Shown here: piece by piece, positions 16,137 to 24,621 of the stretch
How the letters are laid out: each line of letters starts with the position of its first letter
Numbering within the stretch: position 1 is the first letter of the stretch
Assembly: GCA_025055115.1 (NCBI GenBank)
Contig: JANWYJ010000092.1
Coordinates: 1 to 35,299, forward strand
DNA length: 35,299 bases
Direction: 5' to 3'
DNA from: Gemmata sp.
GTDB taxonomy: Bacteria; Planctomycetota; Planctomycetia; Gemmatales; Gemmataceae
Position numbers and translations under genes: made by a program
The notes under the pieces: generated by a model
The model's database searches: none
Told to the model about the DNA's origin: nothing
The model's input: the letters and a program-made list of their open reading frames with translations, nothing else

Positions 16137-17105
16137 ATGAACGCCAATTGCCCTCTTCGCTCCCGCACCCCTCTGACGCGGTTAGCTCCCGAACTGGGCG
16201 ACCCGGTCTCGGCTTTCTGGCCACGATTACTGCGCGGCGTGCGGCTTTTGCGCAAACAGGCCGACTGGGACCGGTTCGCAGGGCCAGACTGGCCGGAACG
16301 GATCATGCATCTGCCGCTGACCGATCGCGAACACCGCAAACAAGGGCGGTCGATCGGGCGGAAAATCTTCACCGAGGGAGGGGATACGCTCAGCGTCTAT
16401 CTGAAGCGGCACTTCCGGTTATCGTGGTGGCGCGGCTGGATGGCGACACTGTTTCCCAACGCGGCGTGGTCGCCGGGGTTGCAAGAGTGGTTGAAGCTGC
16501 GGTGGGCGTTGGCCGAGGGTTTCCCCGTACCGCGGGCGGTCGCGGCCGGTCAGTTCGTGGGTCCGTGGGGGAAATTGCAGAGCTTTTTGGCGGTGGAGGA
16601 GCTGCACGGCATGCTGCCGCTGCATGAGGCGATTCCGCTTGCGTTGGGGCGGTTGGAGGGGCGGGCTTTTCTGCGTTGGAAGCGGGGATTGGTGGCCGAA
16701 TTGGCTCGTTTGGCCCGAGAATTGCATATCCGGTCCGTCTTCCACAAAGATTTCTACCTGTGCCACTTCTACATCCCCGAAACCCTGACCCGCACTATCC
16801 CCGCGGATTGGAGCCATCGCGTCATTCTCATCGACTTGCACCGCTTGGCCCGGCACACGCTGACACGGATCGTCTGGCAGGTGAAAGACCTGGCCCAACT
16901 GTGTTTTTCCTCCGACATCGCCGGGATCACGGCCCGCGATCGTCTCCGCTTCTGGAAATATTACCGGGCGCAGTGGCCGCGCGAGCGCACGCCGGGGCAT
17001 TGGCTGGTTCCCCTGGTGCGGTGGAAAACGCAATTGTATGTGCGGCACCGTCGCCGCCGGCCGGACAACATTGTGGCCTTTCAGGACCATCGGAGAGCCG
17101 CGTAA
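16137..17105 (+). CDS. waaP: WaaP-like LPS core heptose kinase
   Basis: 322 aa. Shows the family signatures FHKDFYLCHFYI (His203, Asp205; compare RDxYICHF in WaaP) and VILIDLHRLARH (IDLHR, metal-binding Asp), with LSVYLKRHF as the N-lobe Lys strand and FLAVEELHG as hinge. The likely reaction is ATP-dependent phosphorylation of an inner-core heptose. The start ATG 16137 has no good Shine-Dalgarno at normal distance (a GGAGG lies about 19 nt upstream, before a run of seven T). The frame is open right back to the preceding stop at 16098-16100. The stop overlaps the next start as TAATG. The gene name is by family resemblance; substrate not proven. Confidence 0.85.
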   Translation: MNANCPLRSRTPLTRLAPELGDPVSAFWPRLLRGVRLLRKQADWDRFAGPDWPERIMHLPLTDREHRKQGRSIGRKIFTEGGDTLSVYLKRHFRLSWWRGWMATLFPNAAWSPGLQEWLKLRWALAEGFPVPRAVAAGQFVGPWGKLQSFLAVEELHGMLPLHEAIPLALGRLEGRAFLRWKRGLVAELARLARELHIRSVFHKDFYLCHFYIPETLTRTIPADWSHRVILIDLHRLARHTLTRIVWQVKDLAQLCFSSDIAGITARDRLRFWKYYRAQWPRERTPGHWLVPLVRWKTQLYVRHRRRRPDNIVAFQDHRRAA

Positions 17106-18274
17106 TGGACATTGCACTGTGTTACGAAAGCGTATTACCGGCGCGGGGGGGAGCCGAGACGTATATTGCCGACTTGGCCCGTCGGCTGGCCCAAGATGGC
17201 CACGCGGTGCACCTGTACGCCGCGCGCTGGGATACCAACGCCCTGCCGGCGGCAACACACTTCCACCGGGTGGAAGTACCACAGTGGCCGCGGTTTCTGC
17301 GGCCGTGGCGGTTTGCGACCGCGTGTATACGGGCTTTGCAGCACGCTCGGCATGATGTCAGCATCGGTTTCGACAAGACCTGGGGCCAAGATGTGCTGTA
17401 CCCGCAAGGAGGGCTGCACGCCGCCAGTGCTGTTCATAATTTGTACAAATACCCAGATATGTTTACCCGTACACTGGCGGCTGTCGGCAAATGGCTGGAT
17501 CCGGCGGCTTGGTCGTTTGCCTGGCTGGAACGCCGGCAGTACCTCGGCGACCAGCGGCCACTCGTGGTGGTCAATAGTGCGATGGTGCGGCGGCACTTTG
17601 AGGAGTTTTATGGGATTCCGGCCGAGTCGGTGCGTGTGGTTCACAGTGCGATCGACCCGGGGCGGTTTGTTGCGGACGATCGCTTGAAACGCCGCCAGGA
17701 CGAACGTCAGCGCTGGGCCGTAACGTCCGAAGAACCGGTGGCCCTGTTTGTGGCGATGAACTACCGGCTGAAAGGGCTGGCCCCCCTGTTGAAGGCTTTC
17801 GCGCTGCTACCACCCCAACAACCGCTGAAACTGGTTGTGGTCGGGCATCCGAACGTCGGCCGCTACCAACGGCAGGCGCAGCGGTGGGGCGTGGCGGATC
17901 GGGTGCGCTTTCTGGGCCACCGGGCCGATCCGCGCGATTGCTACTTCGCTGCGGATTTCCTGGTTCACCCGACGTTTTACGATCCGTGTTCGCTGGTGGT
18001 TTTGGAAGCCTTGGCGTGCGGATTGCCGGTCATTACCAGCCGCTACAACGGCGCCAGCGAATTGCTCAGCCCGCCGAAGGATGGCCTGGTCATCAACGAT
18101 CCGCACAACGCCGCGGAGCTGGCGGCGGCTCTGGTGCACTTCAGCGATCCGGCGGTGCGGCGTGAGGCGGCGCGGGCCGCACGGCAAACGGCCTCGAAGT
18201 GGACTTTTGAGCATCACTACCAAGCACTCTTGCGCATCTTCCAGGAACTGCGGCACACCCAACAAGCGGCCTGA
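17105..18274 (+). CDS. waaG: WaaG-like glycosyltransferase, GT family 4
   Basis: 389 aa. Begins MDIALCYESVLPARGGAETY, the GT4 N-terminal domain with a GG loop for the donor or acceptor. HVHLYA-type strands and SIGFDKTWGQDVLYPQGGLH follow, as in WaaG (core glucosyltransferase I). The C-terminal donor domain has VALFVAMNYRLKGLAPLL, VVVGHP and the E-x7-E motif in DPCSLVVLEALACGLPVITS...GASELL. It follows the WaaP-like kinase with a TAATG overlap, the usual waaG-waaP pairing. It should add the first hexose (or another sugar) of the outer core. Last gene of the LPS run; the downstream gap of about 170 bp shows no clear terminator. Confidence 0.88.
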   Translation: MDIALCYESVLPARGGAETYIADLARRLAQDGHAVHLYAARWDTNALPAATHFHRVEVPQWPRFLRPWRFATACIRALQHARHDVSIGFDKTWGQDVLYPQGGLHAASAVHNLYKYPDMFTRTLAAVGKWLDPAAWSFAWLERRQYLGDQRPLVVVNSAMVRRHFEEFYGIPAESVRVVHSAIDPGRFVADDRLKRRQDERQRWAVTSEEPVALFVAMNYRLKGLAPLLKAFALLPPQQPLKLVVVGHPNVGRYQRQAQRWGVADRVRFLGHRADPRDCYFAADFLVHPTFYDPCSLVVLEALACGLPVITSRYNGASELLSPPKDGLVINDPHNAAELAAALVHFSDPAVRREAARAARQTASKWTFEHHYQALLRIFQELRHTQQAA

Positions 18275-18431
18275 GGCGGCCACGCCACCGACAGAGGCCG
18301 GGTGTATCGGGGAGGATGTCTCTGGCATCGTGCAGGATGCGGGCCAGCGACCGACGCTTCGACCGATCGTCGCCCGGTTCCCAGCCAGCCGACGACGACC
18401 CGACGAGCCACCTAACGCTGCGACTTTTGCC

Positions 18432-18437
18432 TACAAT
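18432..18437 (+). promoter_or_regulatory. -10-like box (TACAAT) placed for a leaderless thiO mRNA
   Basis: TACAAT is followed by CACTTC and then ATG 18444, the same 6-nt spacing as TATAAT at tyrA. No Shine-Dalgarno precedes the ATG and no convincing -35 is seen. Confidence 0.4.
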
Positions 18438-18443
18438 CACTTC

Positions 18444-19535
18444 ATGGCACACTATCCGGATGTGGCGATTTTCGGCGGGGGAATCATTGGCCTGACCTGC
18501 GCCTATTATCTGGCGCACGAGGGTGTCGCGGTGGCGGTGTACGACCGCGGCGCGCTGGGCCAAGAAGCCTCGTGGGCGGGAGCCGGGATTGTGCCCCCCG
18601 GTAACCCGGCCCGGGCGGCTTCGCCCCTCGACCAGCTCCGCGGCCTTGGCGCCGAGCAGTTTCCTCGTCTGAGTGCCGAACTGCGGGAACTGACCGGCCT
18701 CGACAACGGTTACCGCCGTTGTGGGGCCATCGAGTTTCTCTCGGCCGCCGAGGCCGAGGTGCCGAATCTGTGGGCGGCCGAAGGGATCGCCTTCGAGCGC
18801 TTGTCGGTCACTGCCGCCCGGCAGTTGGAGCCTCTGGGCGAGATTCCCGGGGAGCCGTATCTGTTGCCCGACTGTGCCCAGGTCCGCAACCCCTGGCACC
18901 TGCGGGCGTTGATCGCCGCCTGTCAGCGACGGGGCGTGAAGCTGTACCCGCACACGACGATTCGTGACGACTGGTTTACACGGCCCAACCGCATTGCGGC
19001 TCGCTATGTCATCGCTGCCGGCGCGTGGACGAACGACATTGTTGGTCGGCTGTGGCAGTTGCCGGACCTTCACCCAGTGCGGGGGCAGATCGCGTTGCTG
19101 CGGGGCGCCAGTTGTTCGCGGATTGTCATGGTCGGCAAGCGGTATTTGGTCCCCCGCGGCGATGGTTTGACCTTGGTTGGCTCGACGGAGGAACCCGAAG
19201 CGGGCTTTGTGAAAGAAACGACCAGCGACGCCATCGCGGCGTTGGTCCGCTTCGCGCAGCAGCTGGTCCCGGTTCTACAACAGGCGACTTTGGAGCGGGC
19301 GTGGGCCGGGTTGCGACCGGCGAGTGGCGATGGGGTGCCGTATATTGGTCCGGTTCCGGGGTGGCCGGCGGTGGTGGTGGCCACGGGGCATTTCCGGGCG
19401 GGGGTGCAACTGTCGATTGGCACGGCGCAGGTGGTCAGCGATATGCTGCTGGAGCGGCCACCGCGGATCGCGGTCGAAGCCTTCGCCTTGACCCGGGCCC
19501 CACAACCACCGCGGCTGAGCGCTTTCCGCTCCTGA
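18444..19535 (+). CDS. thiO: FAD-dependent glycine oxidase-like protein (DAO family)
   Basis: 363 aa. The N-terminus has the FAD-binding dinucleotide loop in VAIFGGGIIGLTCAYYLAHE. The block EASWAGAGIVPPG is characteristic of ThiO/DAO proteins, as are YVIAAGAWTNDI, HPVRGQIALLRG and the C-terminal AGLRPASGDGVPYIGPVPG with VATGHFRAGVQLS. ThiO oxidises glycine to iminoacetate for thiazole formation in thiamine synthesis. No thiS, thiG or other thi gene is in the window, so a general D-amino-acid or glycine oxidase role is also possible. It opens the run thiO-GTPase-GTPase-CHAD, with 31 bp to the next start. The frame is open far upstream inside waaG, but that part is not homologous; ATG 18444 is chosen. 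Confidence 0.85.
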   Translation: MAHYPDVAIFGGGIIGLTCAYYLAHEGVAVAVYDRGALGQEASWAGAGIVPPGNPARAASPLDQLRGLGAEQFPRLSAELRELTGLDNGYRRCGAIEFLSAAEAEVPNLWAAEGIAFERLSVTAARQLEPLGEIPGEPYLLPDCAQVRNPWHLRALIAACQRRGVKLYPHTTIRDDWFTRPNRIAARYVIAAGAWTNDIVGRLWQLPDLHPVRGQIALLRGASCSRIVMVGKRYLVPRGDGLTLVGSTEEPEAGFVKETTSDAIAALVRFAQQLVPVLQQATLERAWAGLRPASGDGVPYIGPVPGWPAVVVATGHFRAGVQLSIGTAQVVSDMLLERPPRIAVEAFALTRAPQPPRLSAFRS

Positions 19536-19566
19536 GGCCATGCGATCCGGGGAAAACGAGAGATTC

Positions 19567-21429
19567 ATGGAACCGACTGAACATCGTTTGACCATCAGTC
19601 AACTGGCGGAAGATTTTCGCTGGCTCGAAGACCACTGCCGCCGCCAGCCAGACCTGGTGGCGCTGGCGGGGCGTTTGCGCCTGGCCAGTGCCCTGACGCG
19701 CAACGTGGTGGGGCCGTTTCTGGAAGGGCAGCCCGCGCGGCCCCTGCACATCGCCGTTGTGGGCGGCGCGGGCACGGGCAAAAGTACCGTGGTCAACTTT
19801 CTGGCCGGAGCCGTGGTCGCCGAAGCGAACCCGCAAGCGGGCTACACCCGCCATCCCACCGCGTTTCTGCCCCCCGGTCCGAGCTTCCCATGGCCGAGTT
19901 TTCTAGGTTTTCTCGGCCCCCTGCAACGCCTCAGCGACGACCAACCGGCCAACACCGATCGCGATGTGTATCAGGTGAAGCGCATCCCGGCCCGTGAGGG
20001 GGCCGAGCCACACCCGCTGGCCGGTTGCGTCATCTGGGATTGCCCCGACATGACGACCTGGGCCGCCGAGAACTATGTCAACCGTCTTTTGGAAGTGGCC
20101 GGCCTAGCGGACGTTGTCGTTTATGTCGCCAGCGACGAGCGCTACAACGACGAGGTGCCGACGCAGTTTCTGCATCTGTTGGTCAGCGCGGGCAAGGCGA
20201 TTGTGGTCGTTCTCACCAAGATGCGGGCTGCTGATGCTGCCGCCTTGGTAGGGCATTTCCGCCAGGAAGTGCTTGGTCGGCTGCCGGTGTCGCCCAGTGG
20301 GGCTATTCCTCCCATCCCCGTCATGGCATTGCCTCAACTGACACCCGATGAACGCCGCGACCCGGCCGGAGTCGCCGCCCCGCATCGCGCGGCGCTGGTC
20401 CAGGCCATCCGGGCGGTCTGCCCATCCGAGGACGCGGCACGGACACGCACGGTGGTGAACGCGGCTCGCTACCTGAGCGTTGCGGGCGAAGGGTTGCTCG
20501 ATGTTGCCCGTAGCGACCTGGCGCAACTGGAGGCGTGGAAGGCGGCCGTGGCCGCCGGTCAGCGCGACTTTGAAGAACGCTATCGACGGGAATTCCTCAG
20601 TGGCGAGCGGTTTGGCCGCCTTGATATTTACGCGGAGCGCCTGCTGGAACTTCTCGAACCGGCTGGGGCCGGGCGCATTGTCAGCCAACTTCTTTGGCTG
20701 TTGCGGTCGCCCTATCGGTGGCTGCGCGACTCTCTGTATGCCCTGGTGGTTCGGCCCGAGGTGCTGGGTGTGCCGGAAAAAACTGTGGTGGAGGCATCGT
20801 TCCAAAGTTGGCTCGATTTTCTTCAGGCCGAAGCGCTGCGCAAGGCGGGCACGCACCCGCTGTGGAAGCAACTGGCCACGCGCTTTGCGGCGGAGTTGGC
20901 CCCGCAGGCCCGCGAACGGTTTACCCACAATTTCCGCACTTTCGAGGTTCAGCAAAGGCAGGATGTCGAGGCCGCCGGGCAAGCGCTGATCGCCCGCTGG
21001 GAGAAGAATCCAGCGCTCCTGTACAGCCTGCGCGGCGGGAAATGGGGGCTGGATGTGGCCATCATCGCGGCGGTGACCTATTACACCTGGCCCCCGGGCT
21101 GGCTGCTGCTGTTGATTCCCGTGGGAGTCGCCCTGACGCATCAGTTGGCCGAATGGTTCATTCGGTGCCTCGTCGAAGGCACCCGGCAACGTCTGCGGGC
21201 GGAGCGCGAGGCCCTCCTGACGGCCACACTGACCCAACCCCTGGCCGACTGGCTGACGCAGTGGCCCTCCACCGGTGGTACCTCCTTGGAGAAGCTGCAA
21301 CAGGTGCTCCACCGCGTGCCCGTGGCGATCCGCCGTCTGGAACAGCGCGTCTCCGAGCGGGTCACAACGGCGTTTCCGCCCCCGGCTGCCTCGCCCTGTC
21401 CTGTACCCTCCGTGCCCAAAACCGCATGA
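19567..21429 (+). CDS. Membrane-anchored dynamin-like GTPase A
   Basis: 620 aa from ATG 19567 (GAGAG just upstream; ATG 19540 is an alternative). G1/P-loop GGAGTGKST at residues about 66-74; G3-like IWDCPD at about 157-161, with C-P instead of the usual x-P-G; G4 candidate LTKMRAAD at 216-223, where the specificity Asp of N/TKxD is replaced by Arg. A helical region follows (about 300-480). Hydrophobic segments at about 495-527 (VAIIAAVTYYTWPPGWLLLLIPVGVAL) suggest a membrane hairpin, then another helical stretch. The layout G domain-helical stalk-membrane hairpin-helix fits bacterial dynamin-like/YfjP-type proteins. The stop overlaps the next GTPase start by 4 bp. The exact role is unknown; membrane remodelling or signalling is inference. 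Confidence 0.8.
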   Translation: MEPTEHRLTISQLAEDFRWLEDHCRRQPDLVALAGRLRLASALTRNVVGPFLEGQPARPLHIAVVGGAGTGKSTVVNFLAGAVVAEANPQAGYTRHPTAFLPPGPSFPWPSFLGFLGPLQRLSDDQPANTDRDVYQVKRIPAREGAEPHPLAGCVIWDCPDMTTWAAENYVNRLLEVAGLADVVVYVASDERYNDEVPTQFLHLLVSAGKAIVVVLTKMRAADAAALVGHFRQEVLGRLPVSPSGAIPPIPVMALPQLTPDERRDPAGVAAPHRAALVQAIRAVCPSEDAARTRTVVNAARYLSVAGEGLLDVARSDLAQLEAWKAAVAAGQRDFEERYRREFLSGERFGRLDIYAERLLELLEPAGAGRIVSQLLWLLRSPYRWLRDSLYALVVRPEVLGVPEKTVVEASFQSWLDFLQAEALRKAGTHPLWKQLATRFAAELAPQARERFTHNFRTFEVQQRQDVEAAGQALIARWEKNPALLYSLRGGKWGLDVAIIAAVTYYTWPPGWLLLLIPVGVALTHQLAEWFIRCLVEGTRQRLRAEREALLTATLTQPLADWLTQWPSTGGTSLEKLQQVLHRVPVAIRRLEQRVSERVTTAFPPPAASPCPVPSVPKTA

Positions 21430-23363
21430 GTCACAACACCACCACGGCCGTCACCACCCCGCCCGCGGCGGAGGCTCCGCCGGTGCCCCCGGGTCTTGCC
21501 CCCCCCGCGTCGCCCCCCCCTGACGAGCCACCGCTTCTGCGCACGCTCGCCCCGCTTTTGCGTGGGCTGGAACGGCAATTGCGCCAGCTCCTCGATAGCC
21601 GCCGCCATGACCCGCTGACCCTGCTGCAACGGGCCGAACTGGAAGGCCTGGCCGACGACTTGCGCCGGCACGCCGACGCCCTCGATGTCGAGAAACCCTT
21701 GCTCGTCATCATGCTCATGGGCGGTACCGGGGTCGGCAAATCGACATTGCTCAACGCCCTGGCCGGCGCGCCGATTGCCGCGGCGTCGTTCACCCGGCCC
21801 ACGACACGCGATCCAGTGGTCTACTTCCACCAGAGTGTGAAACCCGAGCGGCTCGACCCCGCCTTGCGCCTGTGCCGTCTGGTCCAACACGATCGCCCTG
21901 CCCTCGAACAGAAAGTCATCGTCGATACCCCGGATCTGGACTCCAACGACCTGAGCAACCGCGACAAACTCCGCGCCCTATTGCCGGTGGCCGATATCGT
22001 CCTCTACGTGGGTTCGCAGGAAAAATATCACGATCGCCTGGGCTGGGAGCTCTTCAAGGAGCAACGGCAACGCCGGGCTTTCGCCTTCGTTCTGAACAAA
22101 TGGGACCGCTGCCTGACTGGCGAGCAGGGTCTGCGACCCGATGAAGACTGGCTGCGCGATCTGAAGGCCGAAGGCTTTGAGAAGCCGCTCCTGTTTCGCA
22201 CCACCGCCCAATTGTGGCTCGACGCCGCGCAGAACCACCCCGGCCCGGGGCTGCCCCCCCCGCCCCCCCAGTTGCCGCAAGGGGAACAATTCGCCGATTT
22301 GCGGAATTGGTTGGAACTGGGCCTGACCCGATTGGAAATTGAAGCAGTCAAAGCCCGCGGGGTGGGGCAACTGCTCGTGCATCTCCACGACGCGGTGGCC
22401 GCCGCACGCCCCCCCGAGCTGACCGCGCCAGCCGAGCGCGTTCAAGCGGCCTGGCAGGCCACCCTAGCCGCCGAGGCCGACATCCAAGCCGATGTTCTGG
22501 TCAGCACCCTGGAGCCGTATCAGACCGAAGTGGAGCACCATTTCAGCGTGGAAGGGCAAATGCCGTTTCGCGGCTTGATGGGTGCTTATCTGAAGCTCAC
22601 GACGCGGATGCGCTATGCCGGCAGCACACTCCGCGACCGGCTGCCGTTGAGTGGCTGGAAAGGGCGACTGCGGGGTAACCGTATCGAAACCCCCGCACGC
22701 TGGAACCTGGATGAATTTATCCACGAGTGCACCCGGACCGCCGGTGAACGAGTACTCGATCAGCGCACCACCGCCCTGATCAACCGCTTGCTCATCGATG
22801 CCGAGATGAAAGGTTTCCCGCTGGCCCTTTTGGCCGAAGCGACGAAAAGCGCTGGCCGGTTGGAAGATCGGGAACAGTGGACACAAGCCGTCATCGACGC
22901 TCTGGCGGAAATCGAACGGCAAGCCACCCACCCGACCGGTTGGCGGCGGTTGCTCCGCGCCACCCTGACGCTCCTGGGCAACACTGTGCCCGAGATTGCG
23001 CTGGTGGCCACCGCCGCGTGGATTTTGTGGAATTTCTTCATCTATGGCGACATCCCGGACTTCTTCCGCATGGCGTTGATCGTCGTGATCCCCCTTGTCG
23101 TCATCATCGTTTTTCATCTGCTCATCATACTGCTTCTGCCGGTGCGCTGGCCCGCCATTCGCCATCAGTTTCGTGCAGAATTGGGGCAGCGGCTGGCGGC
23201 GGCACTGGAGCGGGTGTATCTGGCGATTCCTCAGCAACTGGCCGCGGCCATCGCGCAGGAACGTCAACAGGTGGAACGGTTCCTCACGGAGGTGAAACAG
23301 GTCCAGGAGTGGCTCGCCGCGCGGCAACAAGCGGCCCGCATCGCGGAGCTGTATGGAAATTGA
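21426..23363 (+). CDS. Membrane-anchored dynamin-like GTPase B
   Basis: 645 aa. Proline-rich N-terminal 35 residues, then helices. G1 GGTGVGKST at about 99-107, a Thr-rich switch I (SFTRPTTRDP) near 121-130, G3 DTPDLDS at 167-173, and a canonical G4 NKWD at 224-227. A proline run near 277-284 follows the G domain. The helical middle contains LMGAYLKLTTRMRYAG. Two membrane spans lie at about 521-540 and 547-571 (VIPLVVIIVFHLLIILLLPV), then a C-terminal helix (QERQQVERFLTEVKQVQEW). Architecture parallels GTPase A, but sequence identity outside the G motifs looks low, so the pair may act as a hetero-oligomer. ATGA overlap with A; 27 bp before the CHAD gene. Confidence 0.85.
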   Translation: MSHNTTTAVTTPPAAEAPPVPPGLAPPASPPPDEPPLLRTLAPLLRGLERQLRQLLDSRRHDPLTLLQRAELEGLADDLRRHADALDVEKPLLVIMLMGGTGVGKSTLLNALAGAPIAAASFTRPTTRDPVVYFHQSVKPERLDPALRLCRLVQHDRPALEQKVIVDTPDLDSNDLSNRDKLRALLPVADIVLYVGSQEKYHDRLGWELFKEQRQRRAFAFVLNKWDRCLTGEQGLRPDEDWLRDLKAEGFEKPLLFRTTAQLWLDAAQNHPGPGLPPPPPQLPQGEQFADLRNWLELGLTRLEIEAVKARGVGQLLVHLHDAVAAARPPELTAPAERVQAAWQATLAAEADIQADVLVSTLEPYQTEVEHHFSVEGQMPFRGLMGAYLKLTTRMRYAGSTLRDRLPLSGWKGRLRGNRIETPARWNLDEFIHECTRTAGERVLDQRTTALINRLLIDAEMKGFPLALLAEATKSAGRLEDREQWTQAVIDALAEIERQATHPTGWRRLLRATLTLLGNTVPEIALVATAAWILWNFFIYGDIPDFFRMALIVVIPLVVIIVFHLLIILLLPVRWPAIRHQFRAELGQRLAAALERVYLAIPQQLAAAIAQERQQVERFLTEVKQVQEWLAARQQAARIAELYGN

Positions 23364-23390
23364 ACATGCGTTCCCCATGGGGATACGATC

Positions 23391-24347
23391 ATGGCCGAAG
23401 GGAAATGGATCGAAGGCTTGACAGCCAACATGTCGGTGGCCACCGCGGCTCAGCGGGTCCTGAGCGCGCGCCTGAGCGTAGTTGATCATTATCTGCCGCT
23501 AGCGTGCGACAAACCCTACGACGATGTCGAACACGTTCACCAATTGCGGGTGGCGACTCGGCGGGCGAATGCTGCCTTGCGCGTTTTTGCCGCGACCATA
23601 CCCCCCAAACTCTACAAAGAGGCCAAACAAACGTTGCGCGCGCTACGGCGGGCTGCGGGGGAGGCTCGCGATTGGGACGTGTTCTTACTGGCCTTGCCAA
23701 CGATCAGCGCTTTCCGTGCCCCGCGGACCAAGCCAGCGTTGGATTTTCTGATCGGTTACGCGTGCGGTCAACGGGCCGCAGCCCAAGAACGACTCACCAC
23801 GGCCGCCACAGAAGTAGGGCCGCGCTGGGCCGAACTGGCCCGCGAACTGCCAGAGCGTGTCCGGGCGGCGACAGACCATGGCAGCCCCCCACCGGCGACA
23901 CTGGGCGAACTGGCCACCCAGCAACTGGCCGAACGGATGCGCACCTTCACCGCGGATGTCGAAGCCCACCCCAAGACCCCCCCCGAACTCCATGCGCTTC
24001 GCATCGCTGCCAAACGCTTGCGTTATGCGATCGAAATTTTTGCCGATTGTTTCCCGCCGTTGCTCCGAGACACCATCTACCCCGCGGTCGAAACGGTGCA
24101 GGAATTGCTGGGCGGCATCCAAGATGCCGTGGTCGCTCTGGAGCGACTGCGCCAGGTTCGTGGGATGTTACAAGCCATCCTCCCCGCCCAGTGGCATCGC
24201 GTGCGCCCCGGCTTCGACGCTCTCAGCGCGGCTCTGCGGGCACGCCTACCCGCGGGCAAAAAGGCCTTCAACAGCTGGCGGAAAGACTGGCTGACGACCA
24301 TCCGGGACCTCAAGCTTGCCGTCGCCGCCGCTCTCACAACAGCCTAA
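23391..24347 (+). CDS. CHAD-domain protein
   Basis: 318 aa, essentially one CHAD domain. The two repeated helical motifs are VHQLRVATRRANAALRVF (about 49-66) and LHALRIAAKRLRYAIEIF (about 200-217), each rich in His, Arg and Lys on one helix face. CHAD domains bind inorganic polyphosphate through this basic pore. Often they are fused to CYTH triphosphatases; none is fused or adjacent here. No signal peptide or membrane segment is seen. It closes a same-strand run with two dynamin-like GTPases and thiO, which suggests but does not prove a common task. A palindrome (24380-24395) about 30 bp after the stop may end transcription. Confidence 0.9.
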   Translation: MAEGKWIEGLTANMSVATAAQRVLSARLSVVDHYLPLACDKPYDDVEHVHQLRVATRRANAALRVFAATIPPKLYKEAKQTLRALRRAAGEARDWDVFLLALPTISAFRAPRTKPALDFLIGYACGQRAAAQERLTTAATEVGPRWAELARELPERVRAATDHGSPPPATLGELATQQLAERMRTFTADVEAHPKTPPELHALRIAAKRLRYAIEIFADCFPPLLRDTIYPAVETVQELLGGIQDAVVALERLRQVRGMLQAILPAQWHRVRPGFDALSAALRARLPAGKKAFNSWRKDWLTTIRDLKLAVAAALTTA

Positions 24348-24379
24348 CCCTCCATCCAACAAGGACTTATCATTCGCGC

Positions 24380-24395
24380 GGCTCTGGCCAGAGCC
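24380..24395 (+). terminator. Possible terminator palindrome after CHAD gene
   Basis: GGCTCTGGCCAGAGCC is a perfect 16-bp inverted repeat 33 bp after the CHAD stop. It lacks a following T-run, and it would form only a tight hairpin. Half of it also belongs to the 36-bp direct repeat here. Confidence 0.3.
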
Positions 24396-24490
24396 TCCCA
24401 GCCCCCCGCGACCACCGCCCCGCTAATACGAAAACGCCACAAACACCCCCTCCACTGGCCAGAGCCTCCCAGCCCCCCGCGACCACCGCC
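24384..24490. repeat. 36-bp direct repeat
   Basis: A 36-bp sequence beginning CTGGCCAGAGCCTCCCAGCC occurs at 24384-24419 and identically at 24455-24490, separated by 35 bp (period 71). Confidence 0.9.
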
Positions 24491-24509
24491 GGCCCAGAAC
24501 TGCCTATCA

Positions 24510-24550
24510 CTTCTTTCAAGCCTCACGGTGCTTCTTTCAAGCCTCACGGT
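24510..24550. repeat. 21-bp tandem duplication
   Basis: CTTCTTTCAAGCCTCACGGT is found at 24510-24529 and again at 24531-24550, with a single G between them. Confidence 0.9.
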
Positions 24551-24621
24551 AGGAGGTCGAGCATTACGGTTCGAGTCGTGGGGCTATTCCAAACGCCACC
24601 GGCTTCCGGCAGAACCCATCG

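Noticed and set aside
18275-18443. Upstream extension of thiO into the gap and waaG
   Set aside because: The frame is open, but the translation is unrelated to DAO proteins; the FAD-binding loop follows ATG 18444 at the normal distance.
20104-21312. 402-aa minus-strand frame
   Set aside because: Shadow of GTPase A; no motif and no start signals.
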